Of a stretch of 64,000 nt of DNA, positions 44,514-53,034 are shown piece by piece (position 1 is the first letter of the stretch; every line of letters starts with the position of its first letter). The stretch is from contig JAHLLR010000004.1 in the NCBI GenBank assembly GCA_020444075.1, forward strand, positions 56,299 to 120,298, read 5' to 3'. The notes below the pieces were generated by a model. The model was not told where the DNA came from. It saw nothing but the letters and a program-made list of their open reading frames with translations, and ran no database searches. The stretch is from Deltaproteobacteria bacterium. GTDB taxonomy: Bacteria > Desulfobacterota > Desulfobacteria > Desulfobacterales > Desulfosarcinaceae. Both the position numbers and the translations under genes were made by a program.

Positions 44514-47207
44514 TCAGAGCTGCAGTGAGACAACAGCGCTCCCCGGATCGTCGGGATCGTTGCGGCGCTTGAAGCCCAGAGCCTTGCACAAGGCCAGCAT
44601 GGAGCGGTTTTCATTCAGCACCTCGCCAAAGAGCTGGCTGATGCCCCGGCCGCGCGCATAGTCGATAATGCGCCGCATCAGCATGGGACCTAATCCGAGG
44701 CCGGTTTTGCCGCTGCGCAGCATGATCGCGAACTCGGCCTTTTCGTTGTCCGGATCGGCGCTGATACGCACGACGCCATGCAGATCGGCGCCCTGCCGGC
44801 CGTCGCTGCTGGTCAGGACCAGGGCCATTTCACGGTCGTAGTCGATCTGGGTCAGGCGGGCGGCCATGGTTCTGGGCAACAGTTTCATGGGATGCAGAAA
44901 CCGAAGGCGGACATCCTCGGGAGACAGGCTGGTGAAAAAACGCTGAAAGGCCGGTTCGTCTTCGGGACGAATGGGTCTCAGCAGCAGGGTCTGCCCGTCG
45001 GGCAGACCGATGGTCTGCTCCAGTTCCGTCGGGTAGGGGCAGATCGCCAGACGCCGGCCGGCCGGTCCGTCGGCAGGCTGAACCCGCAGCCGCGCGTCCA
45101 GGGCCAGTACACCCTGTGGATCGCAGAGCAGCGGATTGATGTCCAGTTCCGCGATTTCGGAAAAGTCGCAGACCAGTTGGGAAACCTTCACCAGGGTAGC
45201 GGCGATGTCCGCCAGGTTGGCTCCCGGAACGCCCCGGTAGCCGGCCAGCAGACGACAGATTCGTGTTCCGGCTATCATCTCCCGCGCCAGATTCATGTTG
45301 AGCGGCGGAAGGGCCAGGGATCGGTCCATAATGACCTCGGTAGCGGTGCCGCCATGACCGAAGAGCAGTACCGGCCCGAACTGGGGATCGAAATTCATGC
45401 CCACGATCAGTTCCTGAGCGTGGGGTCTCTGAATCATGGGCTGGACGCTGAATTTCAGGGAACCGGCGTCAACCGGCTCCTCTTGAAAATGTTCACGCAT
45501 CCAGGCCGCCCGTTCCCGCACGGCACCGGCCGTTTCCAGGTTGAGGGCCACGCCGCCGGCATCCGATTTATGCAGGATGGCGGTGGAAAGAATCTTCAGC
45601 ACCACCGGCCCGGCCATTTCCGAGGCCGCCTGGGCGGCTGCTTCAGGGGTGTCGGCGGCAACCGTCGGTACCACCGGAATTTGATAAGCCGCCAGGACCG
45701 ATTTGGCTTCGGTTTCCAGCAGCCAACTGCGCTGCTGCGCCAGTACCGTTTCGATAATTCGCCGCACAGCCTGGCGGTCCGGCGAAAGCGCTTCGGGAAT
45801 GTCCGGAGGCACTTCCATGAGCATGGCCTGGCTGTGCCGGTATCGGACCATCTGCATGAAACCCCGCACGGCCTTGGTCGGGGTTTCGTAGCTGGGAATG
45901 CCCCGCTCGCGAAACATCTGCCGGGCCGCTTCGGACGGTCCATCGCCGATCCAGCAGCTCAGCAATCCACATTGCCGGGATTGCTGGGGCCGCTGTTTGA
46001 TCATTTCCAGAACCGCCTGGGCGGCCTCCGTACCTGAAGCGATCGCAGTCGGGCAGTTCATCGCCAGCACGGCGTCCACCCCCGGGTCATCCATGATCGC
46101 ATTCAGTGCATCGGTATAGCGCTGCGGCGAGGCATCGCCGATGATATCCACCGGATTGCCATGGGACCAGGTCGGCGGCAAAACCGCATCCAGGCGATTC
46201 ATGGTGGACTCCGAAAGCCTGGCCAGGTTTCCTTTCTTGTAGATCAGGGTGTCTGTGGCCATGACACCGATCCCGCCCCCGTTGGTCAAAATTGCCAGCC
46301 GATCGCCGGTTACCGGCTGCAGCATGCCCAGGGTGGAGACCGCATCGAAGAGGGCTTCCAGGTCGTTGACGCGCAGAATACCCGCCCGGCTGAAGGCCGC
46401 CTCGTAGACGGCATCGCTGCCGGCCATGGCACCGGTATGGGAGGCCGCCGCCGTGGCACTTTCACCGTAGCGCCCGGCCTTGACCACGATGACCGGCTTG
46501 ATGCGGGCCGCTGCGCGGGCCGCCGACATGAACTTGCGCGCATGGGTGATGGACTCGACATAGAGCAAAATGGCACGCGTGTACCCGTCGGTGGCGAGGT
46601 AGTCCAGCATGTCCCCGAAGTCAACGTCGGCCATGTCGCCCAGCGATACCAGGTGGGAAAATCCGATCCGCCGGTGGGTCGCCCAGTCCACCACGGTGGC
46701 CAGCAGGGCGCCGGATTGGGCCACGAACGCCAGCCGGCCCGGCAAGGGGGGGATATGAATGAAACTGGCATTGAGATCTATCCGCGGCAGCATCAGGCCG
46801 AAACAGTTCGGACCGACGATCCGCAACAGGTGGGGGCGCGCCGCTTCCAGCATGGCGTTGCACAAATCATGGCCCCGGGTGCTGCCCCCCTCGCCGAAAC
46901 CGGCGGTAATCACGACCGCTGCTTTTGTCCCGCGGGCACCCAGTTGGGCGATCAATTCCGGGACCGACTCCGGCGCGGTGGCGATTACTGCCAGATCAGG
47001 CGCTTTGGGCAGGCTGGCGACGTCCGCAAAGCAGGGATGGCCGTCGATGGTGGTATGCCTGGGATTGACCAGGTAGATGTCACCCTGAAAACCGGCTGCG
47101 TAGATATTGCGCACGGCGACCGCGCCGACGGAGAACGGTTTGGTGCTGGCACCGATAAGGGCCACCGAGGAAGGGTTGAAAAGCGGTTTGAGATTGCGCA
47201 CGCTCAT
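44514..47207 (-). CDS. ADP-forming acyl-CoA synthetase - GNAT acetyltransferase fusion (Pat/Acd-like)
   Basis: 897 residues. The CoA-binding Rossmann domain lies at about 1-140 (IGASTKPFSVGAVAVRNIYAAGF), succinyl-CoA ligase-like domains follow (PNCFGLMLPRIDLNASF; GDMADVDFGDMLDYLATD) and the ATP-grasp half is at about 480-700 (LSTAILHKSDAGGVALNLE; LFGHGGTATEVIMDRS). The last 170 residues are a GNAT domain (LSPEDVRLRFLHPM; RSGKTGLGLGPMLMRRIIDYARGRG). Relatives are ADP-forming acetyl-CoA synthetases or protein lysine acetyltransferases like Pat. GAGGAAAT precedes the ATG. An ACP is downstream, so acyl transfer may be coupled. Confidence 0.88.
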   Translation of the reverse strand: MSVRNLKPLFNPSSVALIGASTKPFSVGAVAVRNIYAAGFQGDIYLVNPRHTTIDGHPCFADVASLPKAPDLAVIATAPESVPELIAQLGARGTKAAVVITAGFGEGGSTRGHDLCNAMLEAARPHLLRIVGPNCFGLMLPRIDLNASFIHIPPLPGRLAFVAQSGALLATVVDWATHRRIGFSHLVSLGDMADVDFGDMLDYLATDGYTRAILLYVESITHARKFMSAARAAARIKPVIVVKAGRYGESATAAASHTGAMAGSDAVYEAAFSRAGILRVNDLEALFDAVSTLGMLQPVTGDRLAILTNGGGIGVMATDTLIYKKGNLARLSESTMNRLDAVLPPTWSHGNPVDIIGDASPQRYTDALNAIMDDPGVDAVLAMNCPTAIASGTEAAQAVLEMIKQRPQQSRQCGLLSCWIGDGPSEAARQMFRERGIPSYETPTKAVRGFMQMVRYRHSQAMLMEVPPDIPEALSPDRQAVRRIIETVLAQQRSWLLETEAKSVLAAYQIPVVPTVAADTPEAAAQAASEMAGPVVLKILSTAILHKSDAGGVALNLETAGAVRERAAWMREHFQEEPVDAGSLKFSVQPMIQRPHAQELIVGMNFDPQFGPVLLFGHGGTATEVIMDRSLALPPLNMNLAREMIAGTRICRLLAGYRGVPGANLADIAATLVKVSQLVCDFSEIAELDINPLLCDPQGVLALDARLRVQPADGPAGRRLAICPYPTELEQTIGLPDGQTLLLRPIRPEDEPAFQRFFTSLSPEDVRLRFLHPMKLLPRTMAARLTQIDYDREMALVLTSSDGRQGADLHGVVRISADPDNEKAEFAIMLRSGKTGLGLGPMLMRRIIDYARGRGISQLFGEVLNENRSMLALCKALGFKRRNDPDDPGSAVVSLQL

Positions 47208-47831
47208 GGGGATTTCCTCATTTTTAACGGGTTGGAAAAAGAAGCCGATAGCTTCGTTACACTTGATCCTACGTCACTGCGACCTGCGCCAGGTATGTTG
47301 CCTGCCTCATTTCCGGACGGACTCACCCTAACTATTTTGAGTAATTATCGCAATAGCCGTGCCATGCCTTCTGAATTCAAATCTACTGACAATTGAATAA
47401 GTTAGACCGGTAAGCAGTCGGATTAATTTTGACGGTGTGTAAAAATATCCGGCACATTGTAAAACGGATTGCGGCCATCGGTTGAGGCAGTCCTTGCGTG
47501 AGTGAAGAAGCGAGAGGTCTCCGTTTGCGGTACAGCTGTCTGTTGATGCTTCTTAAGCCAATTTCGACGCTTATTTACCCAATTGGTCGGTTTTGCAACC
47601 GATGCCACCATCGATAGAGTTCATATCGAAATGAAAAATATCAATATGGGTAATGAATAGTTGCGCTTAACAATTTTTAATGCCTGAAAAATGGAATTGA
47701 AAATGTAAAAACCAAAAATAAATATCTAAAAATTTTTAAATAATAAAAAACTTGACAATATAATTTTAAAAAATTAAACCATGGAAAGCCTGAGTTAGTT
47801 GATGAAACTAATTTCAAAAGGAATGCCCACA
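47208..47831. other. Intergenic region, 624 bases
   Basis: Strongly AT-rich from about 47600 to 47800. A TTGACA box at 47752-47757 is the only -35-like element seen, with weak -10 candidates 16-17 bases on (TTAAAC/TAAACC). A short minus-strand frame at 47423-47611 shows no domain and looks like chance. Promoter for the Lrp gene is likely here. Confidence 0.5.
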
Positions 47832-48314
47832 ATGAAAAAACAGCTTGACCGACTGGACCGAAGACTCATTTCCCTCCTTGGCCAAGATGGTCGCATGTCC
47901 CCGCGAGTTTTGGCTGACCATTTAGAAATCTCTCAACCGACAGTCAACTCAAGAATTAAAAGCCTCATCAAAGAAGGAATCCTCAAAATCTCGGGTCTGA
48001 TTGATACCTTCAAGGCAGATAATTTCATTACTGTAATCGTAGCGATCCAGATGGAGGACGATAAACAGCTCGATGAAAAGCTTGAGCAGATCTCCCAATT
48101 GGAAGAAGTCCATTGTGCCTATGCCGTCACGGGTCGTTACGACATTTTTGTCGAAGTCGTACTGACGGAAGGAATGGATGAACTATATCAATTCATGACG
48201 TCAAGGCTTCCATCACTTGGCGGAATTCGCTCAAGTGAATCATTTGTTGTTATGCGCACCAAGAAAAAATGGACCTTGATGCCCAAAAAGGCTTCGGGTT
48301 GGGATGAAAAGTGA
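47832..48314 (+). CDS. Lrp/AsnC-family transcriptional regulator
   Basis: About 160 residues; the ATG at 47832 has AAAGGA about ten bases upstream (47802 and 47823 are alternatives). N-terminal HTH: LDRLDRRLISLLGQDGRMSPRVLADHLEISQPTVNSRIKSLIKEGILKISGLID. The C-terminal RAM ligand domain (FITVIVAIQMEDDKQLDEKLEQISQLEEVHCAYAVTGRYDIFVEVVL) binds amino acids. It sits 70 bases ahead of the diaminopentanoate dehydrogenase gene and is its probable regulator, with an amino-acid effector. Confidence 0.86.
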   Translation: MKKQLDRLDRRLISLLGQDGRMSPRVLADHLEISQPTVNSRIKSLIKEGILKISGLIDTFKADNFITVIVAIQMEDDKQLDEKLEQISQLEEVHCAYAVTGRYDIFVEVVLTEGMDELYQFMTSRLPSLGGIRSSESFVVMRTKKKWTLMPKKASGWDEK

Positions 48315-48319
48315 CACTG

Positions 48320-48332
48320 ACACTGACAGTGT
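48320..48332. promoter_or_regulatory. Dyad between Lrp and dehydrogenase genes
   Basis: ACACTG-A-CAGTGT, a 6-1-6 inverted repeat at the end of a short TGACAC-type repeat (48312-48328). It lies in the 70-base gap upstream of the 2,4-diaminopentanoate dehydrogenase gene, a plausible Lrp-type operator. Confidence 0.45.
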
Positions 48333-48384
48333 TCAGAATACTTGTTAGAAATATTTTATATTTAATGATTTCAAGGAGATATGG

Positions 48385-49449
48385 ATGAAAAAGGTTAGGG
48401 TCGCCCTCTGGGGCTTCGGAGCTATGGGCAGCGGCGTTGCCCAGTTGCTACTGAAGAAACAGGGCGTAGAGATCGTGGCTGTGTGCGGACGTTCAAGCAA
48501 CGTCGGCAAGGACATATATGAGTTGCTTGGTTTGGAGCGGGGAAATCGACAACCATTGATCATCGGCAACCAACCGGAGACTGTATTTCCTCCGGGTTGT
48601 GCGGATGTCATGATTCTGACAAGTGATTCTTTTATCGAAAAGGCTTTCGAGAAAGTCAAATTCTCCGTTGAGCGTGGGTTGAATGTAATCTCCATCGCGG
48701 AAGAAATGGCCTACCCCAAAGCACAATACCCCGATCTGGCAGATGAAATGAATCAATTGGCCAAATCCTTTGGCGTGTCTATTCTGGCTACCGGAATTAA
48801 CCCTGGCTTTGTTATGGACTTACTCATTCTTGCACTTACCGGAACCTGCGAACGAGTCGATCGGATCAGCGCCAGACGGGTAAACGATTTGTCACCATTC
48901 GGCCGAGCGGTAATGGCCGAACAGGGTGTCGGCCTGACGGTGGAAGCGTTTCGGTCAAGTGTGGAGCAGCGGACAATCGCCGGACATGTCGGGTTTCCAG
49001 AATCTATCCATATGATCGCCGATGGCATCGGTTGGACTACAGAGCGGGTTGAACAATCCCGCGAGGAGATACCGACCTCTGTGGATCGAGAAACGGATTG
49101 CATACGCGTCCCGGCAGGCCGCGTGGCCGGTTGCAGGCAAAAAGGCGTCGGGTACGTGAACGGAAGGCCCTGTATTGAGCTGGAACATCCTCAGCAGATT
49201 CGTCCGGAACTCGAAGGCGTCAAAACCGGGGATTACATTTGCATAGAAGGTGTACCCAACATCAATCTGCAGATCCAGCCGGAAATACCCGGTGGTATCG
49301 GCACGATTGCAATGGCTGTCAACATGATTCCCCATGTGATCAATGCCGCCCCGGGATTGAAAACCATGCTCGATTTGCCGGTGCCGCGGGCGATCATGGG
49401 GGATATGCGACAATTCATTTATCAGGAAGAGAACAATGGGAAAAGCTAA
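48385..49449 (+). CDS. ord: 2,4-diaminopentanoate dehydrogenase
   Basis: 354 residues. N-terminal Rossmann fold (RVALWGFGAMGSGVAQLLLKKQGVEIVAVCG) of the DapB-like amino acid dehydrogenases, and the family signature segments SVERGLNVISIAEEMAYP, GINPGFVMDLLILALTGTC and NMIPHVINAAPGLKTMLDLP. It matches 2,4-diaminopentanoate dehydrogenase, which oxidatively deaminates that compound to 2-amino-4-oxopentanoate in the clostridial ornithine pathway. AAGGAG precedes the ATG. The next gene, ortA, overlaps its 3' end by 14 bases. Confidence 0.9.
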   Translation: MKKVRVALWGFGAMGSGVAQLLLKKQGVEIVAVCGRSSNVGKDIYELLGLERGNRQPLIIGNQPETVFPPGCADVMILTSDSFIEKAFEKVKFSVERGLNVISIAEEMAYPKAQYPDLADEMNQLAKSFGVSILATGINPGFVMDLLILALTGTCERVDRISARRVNDLSPFGRAVMAEQGVGLTVEAFRSSVEQRTIAGHVGFPESIHMIADGIGWTTERVEQSREEIPTSVDRETDCIRVPAGRVAGCRQKGVGYVNGRPCIELEHPQQIRPELEGVKTGDYICIEGVPNINLQIQPEIPGGIGTIAMAVNMIPHVINAAPGLKTMLDLPVPRAIMGDMRQFIYQEENNGKS

Positions 49450-49765
49450 GAAAGGCGACTGGGTCAAGATTCATACCGTTATTTTGAAGCCGGGCCAGAG
49501 GGCACCCAAACTGCCGGAGGAAACGCTGCACGTACCTCTTGAAATGTGGGTCAAAGGCGCTCTTGTAGAAGAGAAGGCCTCTCTCGGGGATGATGTGACC
49601 GTCCGGACGATAACCGGTCGACTGGTTGAGGGTCGGTTGGATGACATCCTTCCGGCCTACAGGCATTCCTTTGGATCATTTATGCCTGTCCTTCAGGATA
49701 TCGGCATCGAGCTTCGGGCCTTGATGGAAAAAGGAGAGCGGCATGACGTTGAACAAAAGCTATGA
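49436..49765 (+). CDS. ortA: 2-amino-4-oxopentanoate thiolase subunit A
   Basis: 109 residues. Compact OrtA fold: AKKGDWVKIHTVILKPGQRAP, LPEETLHVPLEMWVKGAL, VTVRTITGRLVEGRLDDILPAYRHSFG and the helical tail. OrtA is the small subunit of the thiolase that splits 2-amino-4-oxopentanoate with CoA to acetyl-CoA and alanine. It overlaps ord by 14 bases and ortB by 23, so translation is coupled. Confidence 0.88.
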   Translation: MGKAKKGDWVKIHTVILKPGQRAPKLPEETLHVPLEMWVKGALVEEKASLGDDVTVRTITGRLVEGRLDDILPAYRHSFGSFMPVLQDIGIELRALMEKGERHDVEQKL

Positions 49766-51167
49766 AGCTGTGATGGCCCGCAGGAGCGATGTGATGCGCA
49801 AGGCGGTTGGAATTGATTACGACCGATTTGAATCCGGCTCTATCGCGTTCGACTATGATCGGATGATGCAGGAAACCGGCTACACACTTGATGAAATGCG
49901 GTCCATCCAGCTTTCCTGCGGAGTGGGACGCACCCCATTGCTCGAACTGAAGAACTTGACACGGTTGGCACGCCATTTTTCTGACAACGGAATGGGAGCG
50001 CGAATTCTGGTGAAGGACGAGGCCGCTAATCCCTCGGGTAGTTTTAAGGCCCGGCGAGCGGCAAATGCGGTCTTTCATGCCCGCAAACTTGGATTCAAGG
50101 GGGTGATTGCAGCAACGAGCGGAAACTATGGTGCCGCGGTAGCGAGTCAGGCGGCGATGCAGGGCCTAAATTGCATCATCGTTCAGGAGTGCTATGACAG
50201 TCGCGGCATTGGCCAGCCGGAGATCATAGAAAAAGCTCGCAAGTGCGAGGCATTCGGTGCAGAGGTGGTTCAACTTACCGTCGGGCCTGAATTATTTTAT
50301 ATCTTTCTTTTACTGCTCGAAGAAACCGGTTACTTCAATGCTTCCTTATACACCCCGTTTGGCATTGGAGGGGTCGAAACCCTTGGCTTCGAACTTGTGG
50401 AGCAGGTTCGGGAAAAATTTGGCCAGGATCCGAATGTGGTGGTCTGCACCCATGCCGGTGGAGGTAATCTAACCGGAACTGCACGGGGGATGCTTAAGGC
50501 GGCGTGTAATAATACGCAAGTTGTGGGTGCCAGTGTGAATCTGCAGGGCCTACATATGGCAAGCGACCAGCATTTCAACCGCAAGTCTTTCACCACAGGG
50601 CATACCGGATTCGGAATTCCCTTCGCGGTGTGGCCGGATCGCTCGGATGTCCCGCGCTCGGCCGCTCGCCCCCTGCGATACATGGATCGGTATGTCACCA
50701 TTCGCCAGGGAGAAGTTTTTTATATGACGGAAGCCTTGGCACGGTTGGAAGGAATGGAGCGCGGTCCGGCCGGGAACACCTCTCTGGCCGCCGCATTCAG
50801 TCTGGCACAGGCCATGCCGAAAGACCAGATCATCGTGGTTCAGGAGACGGAATATACCGGGGCCGGCAAGCATGTCCAGGCACAACTCTCATTTGCCCAG
50901 GACAACGGCATTGAAATCCTTCGCGGAGATCCGGTTATGGAAATTCCCGGGACGAATATCGTGCTGCCGGAGCACCCAAGCCAGATTAAAGCGTGCGATG
51001 TCGACATGGACCGTCTCAGGCGTTCATACATCCGTAATGCCTTTGAAGCCAATGATCTTTTCCATCCCATTGAATCTGATGTCCGGTTCCTCGCCGACGA
51101 TACCAAGACCGACGTCTCGTATGTAAATAAAATTATCACCGAACTCGCCTCGGCGTCCGTATCCTGA
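49743..51167 (+). CDS. ortB: 2-amino-4-oxopentanoate thiolase subunit B (PLP enzyme)
   Basis: 474 residues of fold-type II PLP enzymes. NPSGSFKARRAANAVFHAR holds the Schiff-base lysine K102, then ATSGNYGAAVASQAAM and CTHAGGGNLTGTARG, the phosphate-binding loop. It matches OrtB, the large subunit that pairs with OrtA. The start at 49743 is inside ortA, preceded by GAGAG. Acts in the cytoplasm; the complex yields acetyl-CoA plus alanine. No oraS/oraE ornithine aminomutase genes are in the window. Confidence 0.9.
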   Translation: MTLNKSYEAVMARRSDVMRKAVGIDYDRFESGSIAFDYDRMMQETGYTLDEMRSIQLSCGVGRTPLLELKNLTRLARHFSDNGMGARILVKDEAANPSGSFKARRAANAVFHARKLGFKGVIAATSGNYGAAVASQAAMQGLNCIIVQECYDSRGIGQPEIIEKARKCEAFGAEVVQLTVGPELFYIFLLLLEETGYFNASLYTPFGIGGVETLGFELVEQVREKFGQDPNVVVCTHAGGGNLTGTARGMLKAACNNTQVVGASVNLQGLHMASDQHFNRKSFTTGHTGFGIPFAVWPDRSDVPRSAARPLRYMDRYVTIRQGEVFYMTEALARLEGMERGPAGNTSLAAAFSLAQAMPKDQIIVVQETEYTGAGKHVQAQLSFAQDNGIEILRGDPVMEIPGTNIVLPEHPSQIKACDVDMDRLRRSYIRNAFEANDLFHPIESDVRFLADDTKTDVSYVNKIITELASASVS

Positions 51168-51290
51168 TCCTGGCGAATCGGCCTTTTGAAAGGGAGCATC
51201 TTTTCCAGAGAGTTGGGAACCTTAAGGATGATTTTAGAAAGCAGAGATAGTGTTAATCATGTTTTATCCACCACCAATCCAAGGAGGAGA

Positions 51291-52337
51291 ATGATGAGAA
51301 GGAGTCTATTTACGACCGTAGCAGTTATTGCGTTATCGATCATTATCGGCGGGGTGGCAACGGCAGCGCCTTTGATTATCAAGATAGCCCACGAAGAACC
51401 CGCGATTGTCGAGGAATCCAGCGCTCAAGCCAGTGCGGTGGTATTCAAGAACGTGATCGAAACTGAATCCAATGGCGACATGGAAGTGAAAATTTACGCC
51501 GCCAGTTCGCTGGGTAATCAGCGGGACCGGATGGAACAGGTGAAAAGCGGCATTTTGCAGGTGAACATCGCTTCAATCGGAGGGATCGCTCCGTTTTATC
51601 CACCCATCAACGCCGTTGATTTGCCTTTTGCTTTTCCGAACCACGCCGTGGCCACCCGAGTTTTTGATGGCGACTTCGGAAACAAAATCCGGGAAGACCT
51701 GCTCCAGAAGACGGGTATGCGGCTGCTGATGGTTACTTCGGGTGGTTTCTATGTTCTGACCAACAACAAAAGGCCGGTGCATAGCGTAGCCGACATGAAA
51801 GGGCTTAAAATCCGGACCATGTCCGTACCGAGCCACATTGCCATGATGGAATCTCTTGGGGCTGCAGCCACTCCCATTCCATGGGACGAACTCTACAGCT
51901 CCCTCCAGACGGGCGTCGTTCAAGGTCAACACAATCCTATTCCGATCGTTGCCATTGGCAATCTGCAGGAAGTTCAAAAGTATGCCACATTGACCAACCA
52001 CCTGTATGGCGCCGACTGGTGGATTACCAATGAGCAGTTCTACAAGGGGCTGACCCCGAACCAGCGCCGCATTTTCATCGATGCGATCAACGCAGCCAAA
52101 ATCGCCGGGGAAGGAAGCAAGTTGATCCTGAGTTCAACCGGTAGCGGTGTAAAATTCCTGAAAGACGCCGGAATTGAAGTTTACTCACCCTCCCCGGAAG
52201 AAATGAAAGAGTTTAGAGATAAGAGCATCCCGGCCGTCATGAAGGCAATTGATAAAGACCTTGGCGCCGAAGGGGTAGCCTTGGCAAATTCTCTTCTTGA
52301 AGCCGTGAAGACCGCCGAGAAGGAACTCTATCAGTAA
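51291..52337 (+). CDS. dctP: TRAP transporter solute-binding protein (DctP)
   Basis: About 348 residues from the ATG at 51291, with AAGGAGGAG directly upstream; the frame to 51186 has no such site. A signal peptide (MMRRSLFTTVAVIALSIIIGGVATAAP) then a DctP fold: IKIAHEEPAIVEESSAQASAVVFKNVIE, RMEQVKSGILQVNIASIGGIAPFYP, RPVHSVADMKGLKIRTMSVPSH and TPIPWDELYSSLQTGVVQGQHNP. In this operon, the ligand is likely an amino acid or N-acyl amino acid, but the sequence does not tell. A hairpin separates it from dctQ. Confidence 0.9.
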   Translation: MMRRSLFTTVAVIALSIIIGGVATAAPLIIKIAHEEPAIVEESSAQASAVVFKNVIETESNGDMEVKIYAASSLGNQRDRMEQVKSGILQVNIASIGGIAPFYPPINAVDLPFAFPNHAVATRVFDGDFGNKIREDLLQKTGMRLLMVTSGGFYVLTNNKRPVHSVADMKGLKIRTMSVPSHIAMMESLGAAATPIPWDELYSSLQTGVVQGQHNPIPIVAIGNLQEVQKYATLTNHLYGADWWITNEQFYKGLTPNQRRIFIDAINAAKIAGEGSKLILSSTGSGVKFLKDAGIEVYSPSPEEMKEFRDKSIPAVMKAIDKDLGAEGVALANSLLEAVKTAEKELYQ

Positions 52338-52356
52338 GCAGAGGGTATTAATTTCT

Positions 52357-52395
52357 CCCGTCGCCCGGCTGCAATTTGCGGCCGTGTGACGGGAA
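52357..52395 (+). terminator. Intergenic hairpin between dctP and dctQ
   Basis: TCCCGTC (52357-52363) pairs with GACGGGA (52389-52395), with an inner CGGC/GCCG stem. No T-run follows, so it may attenuate or protect mRNA, giving more binding protein than membrane subunits, as commonly seen in TRAP operons. Confidence 0.5.
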
Positions 52396-52518
52396 ACATG
52401 AACCGGTCAAGATGCCAGCTTTTCCAGAAGCGAATGCATCTTGCTCTCCGCTTCCAGTGACCGTGACTGCCCCGTGACGATCTCATCGCTCGTCCAGGTC
52501 ATATTTGAGGAGCAACGA

Positions 52519-53034
52519 ATGCGAAAACTCAACGCATTAGCAGTTTCAGCAAGCAATGTGCTCGAAAAAGTCACGGCTATACCGTTGATTATCATTGGCG
52601 GCCTCATGTTCGGTGTCGTTCTGGTCGGAACCTTCTGGCGCTACGTTTTGAACGACCCCATTCTGTGGACCGAAGAGGCTGCACGCTATCTCATGATCTG
52701 GATGGCACTTATAGCGGCAAGTATTTCAATGAAACGTCGTGAACACGTGAGCATGAACCTTCTGATAAATCCACTTCCTGCCGTTATCAAAAGAATAATC
52801 GGGACATTGACATCCCTGGCCGTGGCTTTTTTTCTCCTGGTACTGACCCGTGAAGGCTTCACGATGGTGCTTTCGGCACGAAGTCAGATCTCGCCGGCCC
52901 TGGGTATATCGATGTTCTGGCCTCTGCTTTCCGTCCCGCTGTCTGGAATTCTGATGCTCGCGCAGCTCTTTCTGGTGCTTGTTATCGATTGGACTGGGGG
53001 GCCCGGATCCGAAGGCATGGAGGCGCAGCTATGA
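52519..53034 (+). CDS. dctQ: TRAP transporter small membrane subunit (DctQ)
   Basis: About 171 residues from the ATG at 52519 with GAGGAGCAACG upstream; a longer frame to 52441 adds a non-membrane stretch. Four helices (AIPLIIIGGLMFGVVLVGTFW; EAARYLMIWMALIAASISMKRREHV; TSLAVAFFLLVLTREGFTMVL; WPLLSVPLSGILMLAQLFLVL), as in DctQ. It overlaps dctM by four bases. It pairs with DctM to move substrate with sodium. Confidence 0.88.
   Translation: MRKLNALAVSASNVLEKVTAIPLIIIGGLMFGVVLVGTFWRYVLNDPILWTEEAARYLMIWMALIAASISMKRREHVSMNLLINPLPAVIKRIIGTLTSLAVAFFLLVLTREGFTMVLSARSQISPALGISMFWPLLSVPLSGILMLAQLFLVLVIDWTGGPGSEGMEAQL

Noticed and set aside
44778..47396. Two long plus-strand frames (44778-46037 and 46161-47396) over the acyl-CoA synthetase gene
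   Set aside because: Shadows of a clear ADP-forming synthetase/GNAT on the minus strand.
47423..47611. 62-residue minus-strand frame in AT-rich intergenic DNA
   Set aside because: No domain, no ribosome site and no neighbour link; length is within chance.
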